Shown piece after piece: positions 1 through 11,454 of a stretch of 64,000 nucleotides of DNA; within the stretch, counting starts at the first letter, position 1, and every line of letters begins with the position of its first letter. The notes beneath the pieces were generated by a model. That model had not been told where the DNA came from. It saw nothing but the letters and a program-made list of their open reading frames with translations, and ran no database searches. The stretch is taken from assembly GCA_000151295.1 (NCBI GenBank), contig GG745335.1, positions 464,973 to 528,972 of the forward strand, read 5' to 3'. The DNA comes from Allomyces macrogynus ATCC 38327 (Eukaryota > Blastocladiomycota > Blastocladiomycetes > Blastocladiales > Blastocladiaceae). A program made the position numbers and the translations under genes.

Positions 1-110
1 TGACGAGTTTCGGCCATCATGGAGAGGATTGCAGCAAGTCGGCGCATTCATCAGGAAACCTCTTGCGTGTATCCTGCACTGGCCGCCCAGGAGATCGATG
101 AAGTTGCTCT

Positions 111-206
111 CCAAAAGCAGGTCTGTCCAAAAGCAGGTCTGTCCAAAAGCAGGTCTGTCCAAAAGCAGGTCTATCCAAAAGCAGGTCAATCCAAAAGCAG
201 GTCTGT
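111..206. repeat. 16-bp tandem repeat, six copies
   Basis: Six head-to-tail copies of the 16-mer ccaaaagcaggtctgt. The fourth and fifth copies differ by one or two bases near the end. The unit is not a multiple of three, so it is open in several frames and does not look coding. There are no spacers, so it is not a CRISPR array. No gene is seen in 1-532. Confidence 0.9.
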
Positions 207-532
207 CCAAGACAGGCTAGTATGACTCACAAGTATGAAATGTATCATCCAGGTCTTGCCTGGGAAACGCTGCTGGCAGCAAACGGCGCGAATAATCAAG
301 TCACTAGTGTTCACTCATTAAATCGACACCATGCGCGGGAAGGACCATGATCAAGAGGCATTTGCGACCAAGAAGCACGAAATGGTAAGCTGTTACTTGT
401 CAGCCATGGTGGACTTGAGGAGGCTGAGAGCGTGGATGGGAGGACAGCGACATGTTAGTGTCATGTCACTTTGGCGTTATGCTCGACGATAGCGCGCTTC
501 AACAGACATGAGCAGCGCTCGCGCAGCAATGG

Positions 533-1670
533 TCAAGAAACGACGCACGGCCATGTGTTCAGCCGTGAATGCAGCCTTGCATGCACCTGCACATGCAGAC
601 AGAATGACGCGTACTCTGCCATGGCCATGGCCTGCTCGTTCTTGCACAACGGACAGTGGACTTTGCCGGTGACCTTGACCTCGTCGATTATCGCGGGGGT
701 CAGGTCAAACGGCTGGCCGGTGGGCATGTGCACTGCCCAGAACTCGTGTGCCTTGTTGAGGGCCATGAGGTCGCCCATGAGCGTCTTGCCCTGGTGGAGA
801 GAGTGAGCATCGAGAAAGTGTCAGAATTGGCAACACAGAATTAGCAGCAGTCGCAATGAGTGCAGCGATATTTCGAATGTTATGAACCAAGCGGAGAAAC
901 GGGAAGTCGATGCGCACAAAAATGCGGCCATAATGACACTGCATGTCTTCGGCGTAGTGGATCGGGCTCAGCTAATAATCAATGAAGTGCGAAAACGTGG
1001 CTACATCAAGCGGTGGGAGCAGTGGGTTCTCAACAATCGACGCGTCCTTGGGCAAGCACGTCCATGGGCGCGAGATAACGCGCCTCCGAGCCGCAGAGAA
1101 ACGCGCTGTATTCTAAAATGTCAGCAATGATGGCCATTCCATCATGAGTGACGCATCCAGCATACAGATCCTTGGCCTCATCCTCATGGCGCATTCAATG
1201 GTGAAACGCGGCAAGAAGAAACGTGTGCGCCATTTCGCAAGGTTGAGCAGGAGAGGGAATGCATTTGGTGTGTGCACTCTGCACTTCAGCGGTGGTGGCA
1301 ACCATAACCTAGGTTGCCACCATCATTTACACAAGAATCCAACTCGAACAGCTCCAACAAGGAAACAATGAGGGAAGACAAAAACAAGAAACACAAATGC
1401 GAGACGAACACTTCGACACGCCAAGCTGTCGCGCAAAACCAAGTCCTTGGTGTGCTTGCAAATTATTTCGACGAGCTTGATCAGGGCGACCGTGTTGACC
1501 TTGTCCCCATTTTGCGCAGCTTGCACAATTGATGCGTGCACAGTGAGCCCTGCTTCGGTTGGTGTCAAGTTGGTGAACTGCATGTCATCTACAACATCAT
1601 CGACCAATGCCGGAGGCGGGACGAGGACGGTATCAATAGGAAGAGCAGCGGCAACAACGGCGGTCGACAT
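533..1670 (-). pseudogene. Unrecognised multi-exon gene, probably decayed
   Basis: The first block begins at an ATG at 1670 and reads about 80 coding-like residues (MSTAVVAAALPIDT...). A middle block around 940-1190 (DEAKDLYAGCVTHDG...) needs a 1-nt shift near 1053, within CTTGCCC, and then meets an in-frame TAG about 24 codons later. The same frame continues plausibly after that stop (LSPIHYAEDMQCHYG). A final exon follows a strong acceptor at about 795 (CTCTCTCCACCAG): it begins GKTLMGDLMALNK and contains one CPLC pair. Each block looks protein-coding, but they cannot be joined without a frameshift and a stop. I do not recognise the family. It could instead be a functional gene with assembly errors or introns I misplaced. 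Confidence 0.4.
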
Positions 1671-2483
1671 CTTGGTGTGCCACTAATTGCCAATCATGGA
1701 CAGGCTCGTTCCACTGGGCGTGCGTCAGACCCCAATGCTAGGTTTGCACGTAAAAATTTGTGAGATCTGTCTTTCGGGTATTACATTCTAATTATTCGGG
1801 TTGTCGTTGAGGGCCCCTGACAACGACAATGATTGAGGTCGGCGTTGTTGCTCTTGTCTGATTTGTCTGGACGGCTACATCACAAGTGACGTTACCCTCC
1901 TCTGGATGTCCATTTGTATGACTGACCCCACTGACGTGCGAATGGCGACTATAAGGATTGCTTTGGTTGAGAGCGCCAAGTGACCGCCATTGCAATATGA
2001 GCGATCGCGATTGAAGGATTGGACATGATTTGGCGACCAGCAGGCTGACGATGGCCGCTATGGTCAAATATCGCCCGCTTCGTGCAGCACGATCGCATGC
2101 AACAATCTTGCACATGAGGAACATATCGCCACTTTGCTCGCTGATGCTTTTCCAGGGCAGACAAATCAATTCGCGTGAAGGAAACCATGGGAGACCGCGG
2201 TCTGTCACCCATGCTTATCCCACGCGCGGCAGTCTCGACCTGGTCATTCCACTTTGATGACATGCATCAGCGCTGGCGCGTCCCTGCACGTTGCGCTCGT
2301 CGCCATGGCACCAACCGCCTGTCGATACCGCGGCCCGAGCTGTATCAGCCGGACACAATTCAAGTTGATGTGATGGGGAAATAGATGGCAACAAACATGG
2401 CCTCCAACAGATTCAAGCGACGCAAGGGCCGCATCTGCTGTAAATACACAAACGTGACAGCCATCCAAGTCCAAAACAACAAT
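1671..2483. other. Intergenic, no gene seen
   Basis: Open frames here are short, have no coding-like composition and resemble no family I know. The stretch separates the 3' end of FMT1 from the decayed gene to its left. Confidence 0.6.
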
Positions 2484-3999
2484 TTATCCAAAAAATGGCT
2501 TCGTCTTCATCAAGCCGGGCCCGCCACGGCCATTAACAAAATCGCGCGCGCCCTGCTCCTTGCGGCTCACCGGTTTCACTCGCGTGACACCTATCGTTTG
2601 GCCATCGGCACAATGCACCCGCAGTTGCGACTCGGGCTCCAACACGAGCTCGAACCGACCGGGCGGGAGCACCTTGATGGGCGTTTCGGGTGCGCGCAAC
2701 CCACTGAGGTGAAGTTCCACGCGCTTGACGCCAAAGACGGTGCGCATCGGGACCTAGGATTTGAGCGCAAAAGAGGTGGAGATTAGCAACGGCACGGCGG
2801 TCGGTCGTACAGCAAAACGGAAAGGCAGGAGGTGTGTGCGCGCGTACCTGGTGCCCAATGGCCCGCCACCGGTTCCACACCTCCGTCGCCGACACCTCGT
2901 CCCAAAAAATGATGCCGTCCTCCTTGTTAATCTTGCGCGCGCGCGTCACCTTTTTCTCGTCTTGGATCTTGGCATTCTCCTATACGTGCAAATGAGGACA
3001 CGATCAGACTAGGGCACGGCTAAGCATGGCAGCACACGGCACGTACAGCCGCTTGCTTGAAGTTGCAAATCACGTCGAGGAGTACTGCGCTACCCTGGTC
3101 GGCCAAGAAATTGGCGAGCTCCGGGAACCGAACATTGTTGGGGTCGGGAATGGCCACTTTTTGCTGCGCCAAAATCGCGCCGGCATCGAACCGGTTCGGA
3201 TCGAGGTCGATGATGGAAATGCCCGTTTCCTGGTCGTTGTTCCAAATGGCGTGCTGGATGGGCGCGGCGCCGCGGTACTTTGGCAAGAGCGACGGGTGCA
3301 GGTTCATGGCGCCGCTCGGGAACATGTCGAGAATGTGCGGCGGGATAAAGTAGGGGCACGACACGACCACGGCCAGGTCGGTCTTTTCGGCGAGGTTCAA
3401 TGGCATCTAATGAGCGGAGGGCGATCAGTCAAATTTTTCCTCTGCTGATCGCGGATCGAGCGGGTGGAGAAAGTCATCCGGGTACCTCCCAACGCTTCAG
3501 AGAGCGCGCGGGCGCGTGGAACACCTTGAGATTGTGAACGCGCGCGTATTGGGAGAGAGCATCTGTCGACCATGGCGATTCGGCGTGCGTGAGTCCAATA
3601 GTCGACGCGGGCACCGGAACGCGATCACCGCAGATGCGCAAACGCACTCTCGGACAGGTGCAGTTGGCGACCAGCCGGGAAGCACGGCGGCGTGACGACG
3701 GCAATCTCATCAAAGGGCGGCTTCAAAATGTGATGGCCCTGTGGCGTGACGCGACCACTCTTTTTGTCGCCGATTGTGTCGACCCCGTTCGGGATCCACT
3801 CGCTGCGCATGCGCAGCAGGTTGTCGAGCACGCGGACGGAAAAGTGGTCGGAGCCAAAATAGGTAACATGGTAGGCGCGTGCTGGTGCGTGGAGGGATAG
3901 GCGGGTTGCGCTGGAGCGGAGCGCGGAGGATTGCGCGAGGGCGGCACGCGAGCATGGCGCGCGCGCTGTTGCTTGAAGAATGCGGGTCCTGATCAACAT
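2484..3999 (-). CDS. FMT1: Mitochondrial methionyl-tRNA formyltransferase
   Basis: Transfers a formyl group from 10-formyl-THF to initiator Met-tRNA for mitochondrial translation. Exons: 3999-3648, 3562-3486, 3406-3047, 2979-2848, 2753-2484, giving 396 residues. The first ~45 residues (MLIRTRILQATAR...) are Arg/Ala-rich without acids, like a presequence. The catalytic core is in the third exon: NLHPSLLPKYRGAAP, holding the family Asn and His, then FDAG with the catalytic Asp. The last two exons (FWDEVSATEVWNRWRA, then a beta-rich tail) form the C-terminal tRNA-binding domain. The small second exon restores the LSENALSQYA join expected before HNLKVF. All junctions keep frame. The gene is head-to-head with TOM40, 296 bp apart. 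An in-frame upstream codon at 4074 is not needed. Confidence 0.93.
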
Positions 4000-4295
4000 G
4001 TTGGGCGAGGGTGGAAATTGGCAATGTCGTCGACAAAGTGGCCGAGCAAGGTCGGCTTGATCAAATTGTTGCAACGTCGCGACCGGGGCGGCTCACCCCA
4101 CGTGACCGATCAACACCGATGCGAGCGGCCGACCGCCGCCAACCCCGCGCGCTGACCGGCCACGACAAAGACCGCGACGACGACAATCCGCGCTGGACCA
4201 CTCGCTGCAGCCGCTGCCCGCACGCCGCTGATCGCCCGCGCCCGTGCTGTGCCCACGCTCGCGCCTTCTCGACAAGTCCTCGCTACACTACCACC
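4000..4295. promoter_or_regulatory. Shared promoter region, FMT1/TOM40
   Basis: These 296 bp separate two divergent start codons, both for mitochondrial proteins, so both promoters must lie here. I see no clear TATA box. The assignment rests on layout only. Confidence 0.5.
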
Positions 4296-5386
4296 ATGTC
4301 CGGCCTCCTCGGGTCCCTGACCGCCAAGTTTGACGACTTGCGCACGGCGCTCAACCTGCCGAGCCCCGGCAAGTTTGAGGAGCTGCACCGCAAGGCGCAA
4401 TTCGTCTTCACGACGCACCACATGTTCGATGGCCTCAAGGTCGACATTGGCAAGGGCATGTCGCCGACCTTCCAGGTCAACCATGCCTTCCACCTCGGGT
4501 CGCAGGCGCAGCCCAACTCCTACACGTTTGGCGCTGTCGTTGCCGAGGACGCGCAGGTGCGTGCGTTTGCTCGGCTTGCTGGGCCGCGTCACGCTTTGCC
4601 ACGCGCCGCGACCTGGCCCCCGCAACTGGACCCCACGAATCCTAACGGCCAGCAAACACCTCTCAACAGAACATGATGCACGGCATGATCGAGACCGACG
4701 GGTCCCTGACGGGCCGCATGTCCTACGGCCTGACCAAGGCGCTGACGGCCAAGGCCAACATCCAGTTCAGCACCGAGCAGGACCAGGCGATGCTGCAAGC
4801 CGAGGCCGACTATGCCGGCCGCGACTACGCCGCCAACCTCAAGGTCGTGAACCCGTCGCCCGTTGACGCGACGGGCATTGTCGTTGCTTCCTACCTGCAG
4901 TCGGTGACGCCCAAACTCGCGCTCGGTGTCGAGGCCGTGTTGCAGCGCCCGATCCCGGGGATCGAGGACGCCGGCATGTCGTTTGCCGCGCGGTACACGC
5001 TCCCGCGGTTCCACCTCGATGCGCTCCCGGCCATGTCGCCGCAGGATATTGTCCCGGAACAACCCACCGCCGACCCGGTCCTGACGGCTACTTACCAGTC
5101 GGCCGGCGCACTGCACTTGACGTACGTGCACCCGGTCTCGTCCAAGGTCGAGCTCGCGTCCGAGGCGCAAATGGTCGTCACGCCGCGTGGCCGCGAGGGT
5201 GTCGGCGCTATCGCCGCAAAGTACGAGTTCCGCCAGTCGACGTTCCGCACGCAGATCGACACGAATGGTCGCGTCTCGTCGGTGCTCGAGCAGCGCATGG
5301 GGCCCATGGCCTTCCTGCTGGCCGGTGAGATTGACCACGTCAAGGGCGCGGCGCGGTTCGGGTTCGGGTTGCACATGGAGATTTAA
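4296..5386 (+). CDS. TOM40: Tom40, mitochondrial outer-membrane import channel
   Basis: Beta-barrel pore of the TOM complex, through which nearly all nuclear-encoded mitochondrial precursors pass. Two exons, 4296-4556 and 4670-5386, give 325 residues; the donor is GTGCGT and the junction is phase 0. The start ATG has a good context (CCACCATGTCC). The sequence matches the Porin_3 family in Tom40 form: an N-terminal helix region (FEELHRKAQ), DGLKVDIGKGMSPTFQVNHAFHLGS, then alternating short strands without hydrophobic helices. It ends RFGFGLHMEI, a beta-signal of the kind read by the SAM complex. Length fits fungal Tom40. VDAC is the alternative, but the N-terminal half matches Tom40. The 386 bp after the stop, up to KEL3, hold no gene. 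Confidence 0.93.
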
Positions 5387-5772
5387 AGCAATGGTGTTTA
5401 TTATGGATTCTGAAGGGTTTGGTGTATTTCTACGGACCGGGGCGGTGCGGCCGAGGTCGCGGCGGCGGCCTGAAGTTGGGGAGGGAGGGCAAACGAGAGA
5501 GAACGGGCGAGTGGGTACCTAGGGGATGTGAACCCATTTTGTTCTATAGCTTTTGAGATGGAGTTCATTGCCGCGAATTCTCTCCACCCCTTTTCAGCCT
5601 GCGCGCAGTGCGACCGTGCCGTTCATTGTCATTTAAGTGAACATGTTCTGTTGTTGGGTGGCCTGGCTGATTTCTCGGGATCTGACGCTATCATTTTCCA
5701 TCAATCCATGGCAATGAGCAATTTGTCGCAAGATGTCGTGCGAGAGAAAAACAATCACACTCAAACCAGCAC

Positions 5773-8489
5773 TCAGCGCCGATTGCGACTCATCATAGCC
5801 TCTTTGGCCGCTTCCTTGGCACTGCGCTCTTCGGCCGCGGCTTCTTGCAGCTCCACGTCCATTTGCCGCAGCTCTTCGAGAATCGGGAGGTACTCGGTGT
5901 ACTTGTCCTTGGCGAGCTCAAACGCTACACAAGAGCAGATTAGCCAAGGATGTGCGTCGATCGACTTGCTTCGTCGACATAGATCAGCGTACCATCACGC
6001 CGCAGCGCCTTGCCGTGACCCATGATCTCTTCTTGCTCGAGTGCAATCTGCAGCCAGTACGCCGACGTGCGCGCGTAGTAGTCGCGCAGGACCTCGTTAG
6101 GCTTGGGCAGGTTCTGCTGCAGCTCGAGCATCTGGAAAAAAAATGCAATTCAGTCGTCTATCCAACAGCGTGATACACGATCAAAGCAGTCTGTACCCGG
6201 CGCATCTCCTCCTCGCGATGCTTGCGCGCCGCAGCAATCTTAGCCTCCTCCTCCTCCTGCTCACGGCGGTACGCCTCGTCCTCCTCGTCGTCCTCTTCCC
6301 CGTCCGCGCCATCATCGTCGTCGTCATCATCATCCTCGTCGTCCGACCCCTCCCACTGGCCCAAATCGCACTGCACCAAGCACTTCCACTCGTCGAGCTT
6401 GTCGAGATTCAGCGCCCAAAAGTCCTCGAGCGTGTACTCGGCACCCTCGACGTCGAGAATGCCGCCGTATAGGTAGAGCGTGTTGCGCGCGACGGCCATG
6501 GTCGTGTTGAATCGCGGCCGCGGCGTGTTGAGCATCTCCTCGCGCAACCGCTCGGCTTCGGCGGCAGCCTCGGCAGCGGCAGCAGCTTCGGCGGCGGCGG
6601 CTTCGGCGGCAGCACGCGCGGCGAGCATCTCGTTGTCGACGTCCGACTCGTTGTCGTCGTCGTTGTCGTGTTGCTGGATGGGAGTCTTGGGCTTTTTCGG
6701 CTTCTTGGGTTTTTTCTTGGCGCGCAGCGACATCGAGTACCACTTGTTGGCCTCCATGTTGTAGACGTACCTACACAAGCCTCGCGTGAGTGAGGAATGA
6801 GCGGGCAGGAGCGAAAGGAGTGGAGCACGCACATGTCGTTGTAGCACGTGGAGACCATGACCTCGTCGTTGATGTCCTCGTCGTGCACGCCACCAAACAG
6901 CACGGCCCTGTCCTTCCACATGGTCATGGTCGCGCCGGCGCGCGGACTACACACGTCGAGCGAAACTAGCATTAGGATTCCAGGCATCAATGCGCACGAA
7001 AACGTCGGAGAATCACACATACCCGGGGTAGAAGCCCATCTTCTTGCGCTTCTCCCACTTGAGCGCCTTGAGGTCGGTCGACATTTTCAGCGCCCACAGG
7101 TCCGTGTGCACAACGCCCTTGGTCTTTTCGCCCTTGACAAACTGCTTCGAGTAGCCGCCGTAGAGAATCACTACAGCGGCATGGGTAGATCCAATGAACT
7201 CGCATTCGAGGCGCACGGAAGATGCGGATGCGCCATACCGTGGTCCTTGTGCACGAGGAGCTGGCAGCCCGAGCGCGCAGACGGGCGGTTCCCGCCGAGT
7301 TCTGGGAATTCGATCTGTAATTGCACATCAGGCCGTCAGGGATGGAGACGTCCGCCGCGAACAAAAAGGCGATCACGGGTAGAAGAAGCGGTACCTTGTG
7401 CCACTACTCGTTGCCCAGGTTCGATGGGTTGGTGAGGATTCGCAATGACAGATCGACAACCACAACCAAGACCTCGACACCAAACGCACCTTGTATTCCA
7501 GCGTATCAAAGACCCACACATCCTCCATGTACTTGGTCTGCACGTACGTGTCGTAGAACCCTGCAGTTGTCGACCCGTGTCACTCTCAACCCATTCCAAA
7601 GTGACGTCGCAGTGCGACGTACCGCCAAACAGTACGACAAAGTGCTTCCACACGACCATGCGGTGTCCGGACCTTGGCGACGGCTTAATCTTGAGCTCGA
7701 GCTTTTCCCACGCGTTTGAAACGACCGAAAACTGCCAAAAGTCCTTGTAGTGGTAGAAGGTCTTTTCGTTCTTGGATGCTATGATCACAGTGCAAAGTGG
7801 TCAGTCGAGTCCTGCGTCGCGGTCGTTGCTCGAAACGAAAAAGCACGGACCAAACTCGCCGCCAAACAGAAACATGGTCCCGTTGGGCATGACGGCCATT
7901 TGGTGCGACGATCGCGGCCCCGGGCTGTTCGGGCTCGTAATCTTCCTCCACTCGTTCTTGTCCGTGTTATACCGGTAGAGGTCGTTGTAGAACTCGGTCG
8001 TCTTGCCGTTATGGAACTCGCCGCCAAACAGAATTAGTTCGCTTGCGTTGAGCGGGTTGACGACGAGCGTCGCGTTCGCGCGGCCTGTTGGTCGGTCATA
8101 ATCAGCGCGATCCGGTAGGTGGAGGATGCGGGCGAAATGTGGCACGAACGCGTGGGCGGCTCCGAGCACACCTCCTCGGTGATCTTGTACTCGGCCTCCT
8201 GCCGCGCCTTGAACGCATCGAGAATCGCTTCAATGTCCTCCTCTTCGCTGTCCGACTCGTCCTTGGACTTGCCCTTCTTCTTCTTTTGCTTCTTCTCGGC
8301 CTTGAGCGCCTTGCGCTCGTTCTACGCCGCGCGATGCATAGCGTGCCGCGAGAGCCGGGGTCAATTTGCGCGCCATCATCATGGATCGGCGCAGCGAGGT
8401 CGAAAATCATGGCCGGGGCCAATCGCCACCTTTTCGGCCACCTTGGCCTTGTGTTCGGCCTTGTTCTTTTTCTTCTTGTCCTTGGCCAT
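5773..8489 (-). CDS. KEL3: Kelch-repeat protein, KLHDC4/Kel3 family
   Basis: Six-bladed kelch propeller of the family that includes yeast Kel3 and human KLHDC4; the cellular role is poorly known. Eleven exons: 8489-8430, 8321-8150, 8084-7851, 7778-7623, 7560-7490, 7314-7239, 7170-7023, 6946-6833, 6770-6197, 6131-5993, 5924-5773, totalling 631 residues with every phase closing. The Lys-rich start (MAKDKKKKNK) and EEDIEAILDAF are typical. Blades show ELILFGGEFHNG, MFLFGGEFA, FVVLFGGFYD, VILYGGYSKQF and AVLFGGVHDED. A C-terminal DUF4110 region (YYARTSAYWLQIALEQ...) follows. Between blades lie a Lys/Pro-rich linker, an Ala/Glu run and an acidic stretch with eight Asp in a row. The first donor (GTGGCG) is weak, so the exon 1/2 junction is least certain. 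Confidence 0.9.
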
Positions 8490-8726
8490 GGTTGCAGCTG
8501 CTGGTGCGTTGCGGTCACGTCGCGCTGCCGATGGCGATCGCGGATGCGGTGAATTGTTGACAGGGTCATGTGAGTGGTTGTGATCGCGTTGCCACTGTGC
8601 TCCTGGACTCTACTCAGCGCGTCCCAAAATCTTCAGCACGTTTGCGACCGGAATCTACTGGCCAACGCGACGCTCCCTAAGCACAAAAACGTCTCACCAT
8701 TCCTTCTCCACCCACTCGAGCAGGCC

Positions 8727-10004
8727 CTACTCTCCCCTCAGTGGCACCAGCTCGCGCATCTTCGGCGACGCGCCGTCCACCTTCTTCGCATCCTCGTCCT
8801 CATCACCCCACACATCATCCGCGGCCTGCAACTGCTGCTGCTCTTCCTCCTCTCCACCCCGCGCTGCCTTGGCCGCCGCCACACCCCGTCGCCAGCGCAA
8901 GTACAAGAAACTCGGTACGCTCCCACCGAGCACGCCCGCAAGGAACGCGACGACCGTCGTCCCCGCATACCCCAAACTCGGCAACGCAAACGTGCTCACG
9001 ATCGCGTACAGCGTGACACTCGACGAGCCCAACATCAGCGGTCCAATTGCTCCCGCCGAGACCGCGGCCCCCGACGAAATCCACGTGGCGACGACGGACG
9101 TGGTGAAAATCACGGGGAACGCAACAGCGATCCCACCCGCGTACGAGGACACGCGCGCGAGCAGGATGGACCCGGCAATGGCGAGTGCCGCGCACAGACC
9201 GCGCACGAGAATCACGAGCGGCGGGACGCGCGACTGGCTGCGTGGTGCGGGCGGCGTATTCCACCCAGCGGCAAGACCCACCAGGACGGTCGCGAGCGTC
9301 GTGCCGAGTCCGACGGCGATGGGCGCGCGGGTTTCAGCGTCAATCAGGTGCGTGACAGGGCCCGAGATGGACGTGGCCGTGGACGTGTTGGTCACGTATT
9401 CGCGCATGATGAAGACGAGACCGCTGGCGAGCGCGAGCCACAGGAGGATGGCCGTGGCGAAGACAGCCAGCAGGACTTTGGTGAGAGGCCAGGTCGGGAA
9501 TTTTTTGCTGTAGACGATGGGCAGGTACTAGCAGGGGGATACCGGCGTGGTGAGACGGCAAGGTTACAAGGCACATGAAACGAAATGAATGGAAATGGAG
9601 ACGTACTCGCCACAGAAGCAAGTAAAACGCGTTGAGAAGCATCCCGGGCGGCACCGACATCATGCTGCGCTGGAAGTTGTTGAGCCCAGCCTGTGTGAGC
9701 GACAGGTCGCGCCGGTTGGCCGGCAGCCCTTCATAGCGGTACTGAATCCAAAATCCAAAACTGGCCGGGATAATCGTGGTCGGAATCGAGCCCAAGACGC
9801 CTCCTACAAATCGTCACCGTTCAGATGGCGGTGAGATGGTTCCGATTTCCGTCCTCGACTTGCCCAAACCAAGTTCGTACCAACGACTCCACCGAATCGC
9901 TCAATCGCGAGCGTGACCAAAATGCAGACGAGGCCGGCAAACAGGGCCGAGATAACGACCGAGACTTCAAACGAAAGGCCTGGGAGCGAGCCTCCGGCCG
10001 TCAT
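8727..10004 (-). CDS. Multipass membrane protein, function unknown
   Basis: Exons 10004-9881, 9803-9607 and 9527-8727 give 373 residues with GTACGA and GTACGT donors. About nine hydrophobic segments alternate with short charged loops, so it is an integral membrane protein, possibly a transporter. The first helix is followed by ERFGGVVGGVLGSIPTTIIPASFGFW, split by intron 1; the SIPTTIIPAS motif sits where a pore or substrate loop could be. I recall similar uncharacterised proteins in other fungi and protists but cannot name the family. The C-terminus is a cytosolic-looking acidic tail with QQQ. The start is the only ATG in frame, because an in-frame stop lies just upstream. An added upstream exon ending near an acceptor at about 10020 cannot be excluded. 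Confidence 0.72.
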
Positions 10005-11454
10005 GTTGGTGCAAAGTGCGAGCTGCTAGTGCGATCTGGTGCGAAAATTGACTCGTCTCCAGCTTGCAGCTTTGCTGGAACAGCTTGAAGAACTTGGTCG
10101 TTGGAGAGCCAGGAGGTGGCGCTTGTGTGCAAATATTGGCGCAAATTGCAGCCAAACAGAGAGTGAGCGATGTCGGCCTCACGGTCTTGAAAAGAACTCG
10201 TCGTCGTCGTCGTCAAGCTGGTCGATACAGGTCGTCGCGAGAATCGCAGCGCGTGGGCACACTTTAAAGAGAACAGAGCGGGTGGAGGCGGGACCAGCGC
10301 GCGCTGTCAGCAGAACGAGCACATGGTGGAGCAGAACAGTCACTGGTCACTTCCATTTCCGCGCGACAAAAGACGTTTTCCGTGCGCCAACTCGGCTTTC
10401 CGGGCGGGAGACTTACGCGGAGAAGTGCGCCCAAATGGCGACCCCGGAGAAACCAGCGCGTGTGCACGAGTTGCAACGAAAATGGCGCCCGGGTCTACAT
10501 CTGGGCGATTTGTGATTGTTCCACACCTTCGAAAGCTCTCATCTCGGCGCTTCTCACATCCTTGACTCACCACCGCCCTCGCCAAGCCGAAGGCGGGAAT
10601 AACTCGCTGTAACTTGGCCGACCGGGCGGCCCCGCCACCTCGCGGAGATTGCCACCTTGCGCACGCACGACCGACTCCGCGTCGTCCGTCCGCCGCCCGC
10701 CACGGACCGGCCGCTGTACGCGCGCGCCGTGCCGATGCTGAGGTCCGGCCATGAAAGCGGCCGCGGTGGCATCGACCCGAAGAAACCGTCGGTTGTGATG
10801 AGCTGCTGGCTGTCCTACGAAACAATCAGGCGTTGGTCGCCGGCTACTGGAAGCGCGGGCGGGAAGTGTTGGGACATGGCTCATGGCCGAACTAATAAAA
10901 ACGCAAAAAAATCATCGATACGGCAAAAATTAACACGAATGATGTGGTCAGAGACACAATGAAGTGGAACCTTGTCCAAGGGCGTGGTCGGGATCGTCGG
11001 TGGAACTTGTTCAACTGAAGGTCAGGATCAGCACGTCTTGGAGACGCGTTGCGGCTTGCAACTAGTATTGGCCACCACTTCCTCATACATCACCCAGGCA
11101 ACAGGCAGCCAGCACGCGCGCGATGGCTGGCAAGTGGGCCCGCCGACAAATGTGCCAGATGAAGAGACATATGTGCCGAACTAGAGTCCCGGGACCACTT
11201 GTTGGCGATTTGTGGACACAAGTATATATTTTGTTGCACCATCGAAATCCCTCTCCACCGCGTCTCGGTGTGCATCGTCGTCGATTTGGGTTGTTCTAAA
11301 ACGATATGGTCAAAAGAGTCCCCCATCACGGAGGACATGGCAACTTGCATTAGAGAAAAATGGTAAATGGCCCGACCACGCCGGCCCTCGCCTCGCCCCA
11401 CAACCAAACCTCGCAAAAAAAAGAACTCCCACCAAGCGACTCCCCCTCGACTGC
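10005..11454. other. Intergenic, no gene seen
   Basis: 1.45 kb between two minus-strand genes. It must hold the promoter of the membrane-protein gene at its left end and the 3' region of the carnitine acyltransferase at its right end. Open frames are Arg/Pro-rich artefacts of GC bias, and none starts with ATG and resembles a protein. Confidence 0.6.

Noticed and set aside
111..206. CRISPR-like direct repeats
   Set aside because: Units are contiguous with no spacers, and the genome is eukaryotic.
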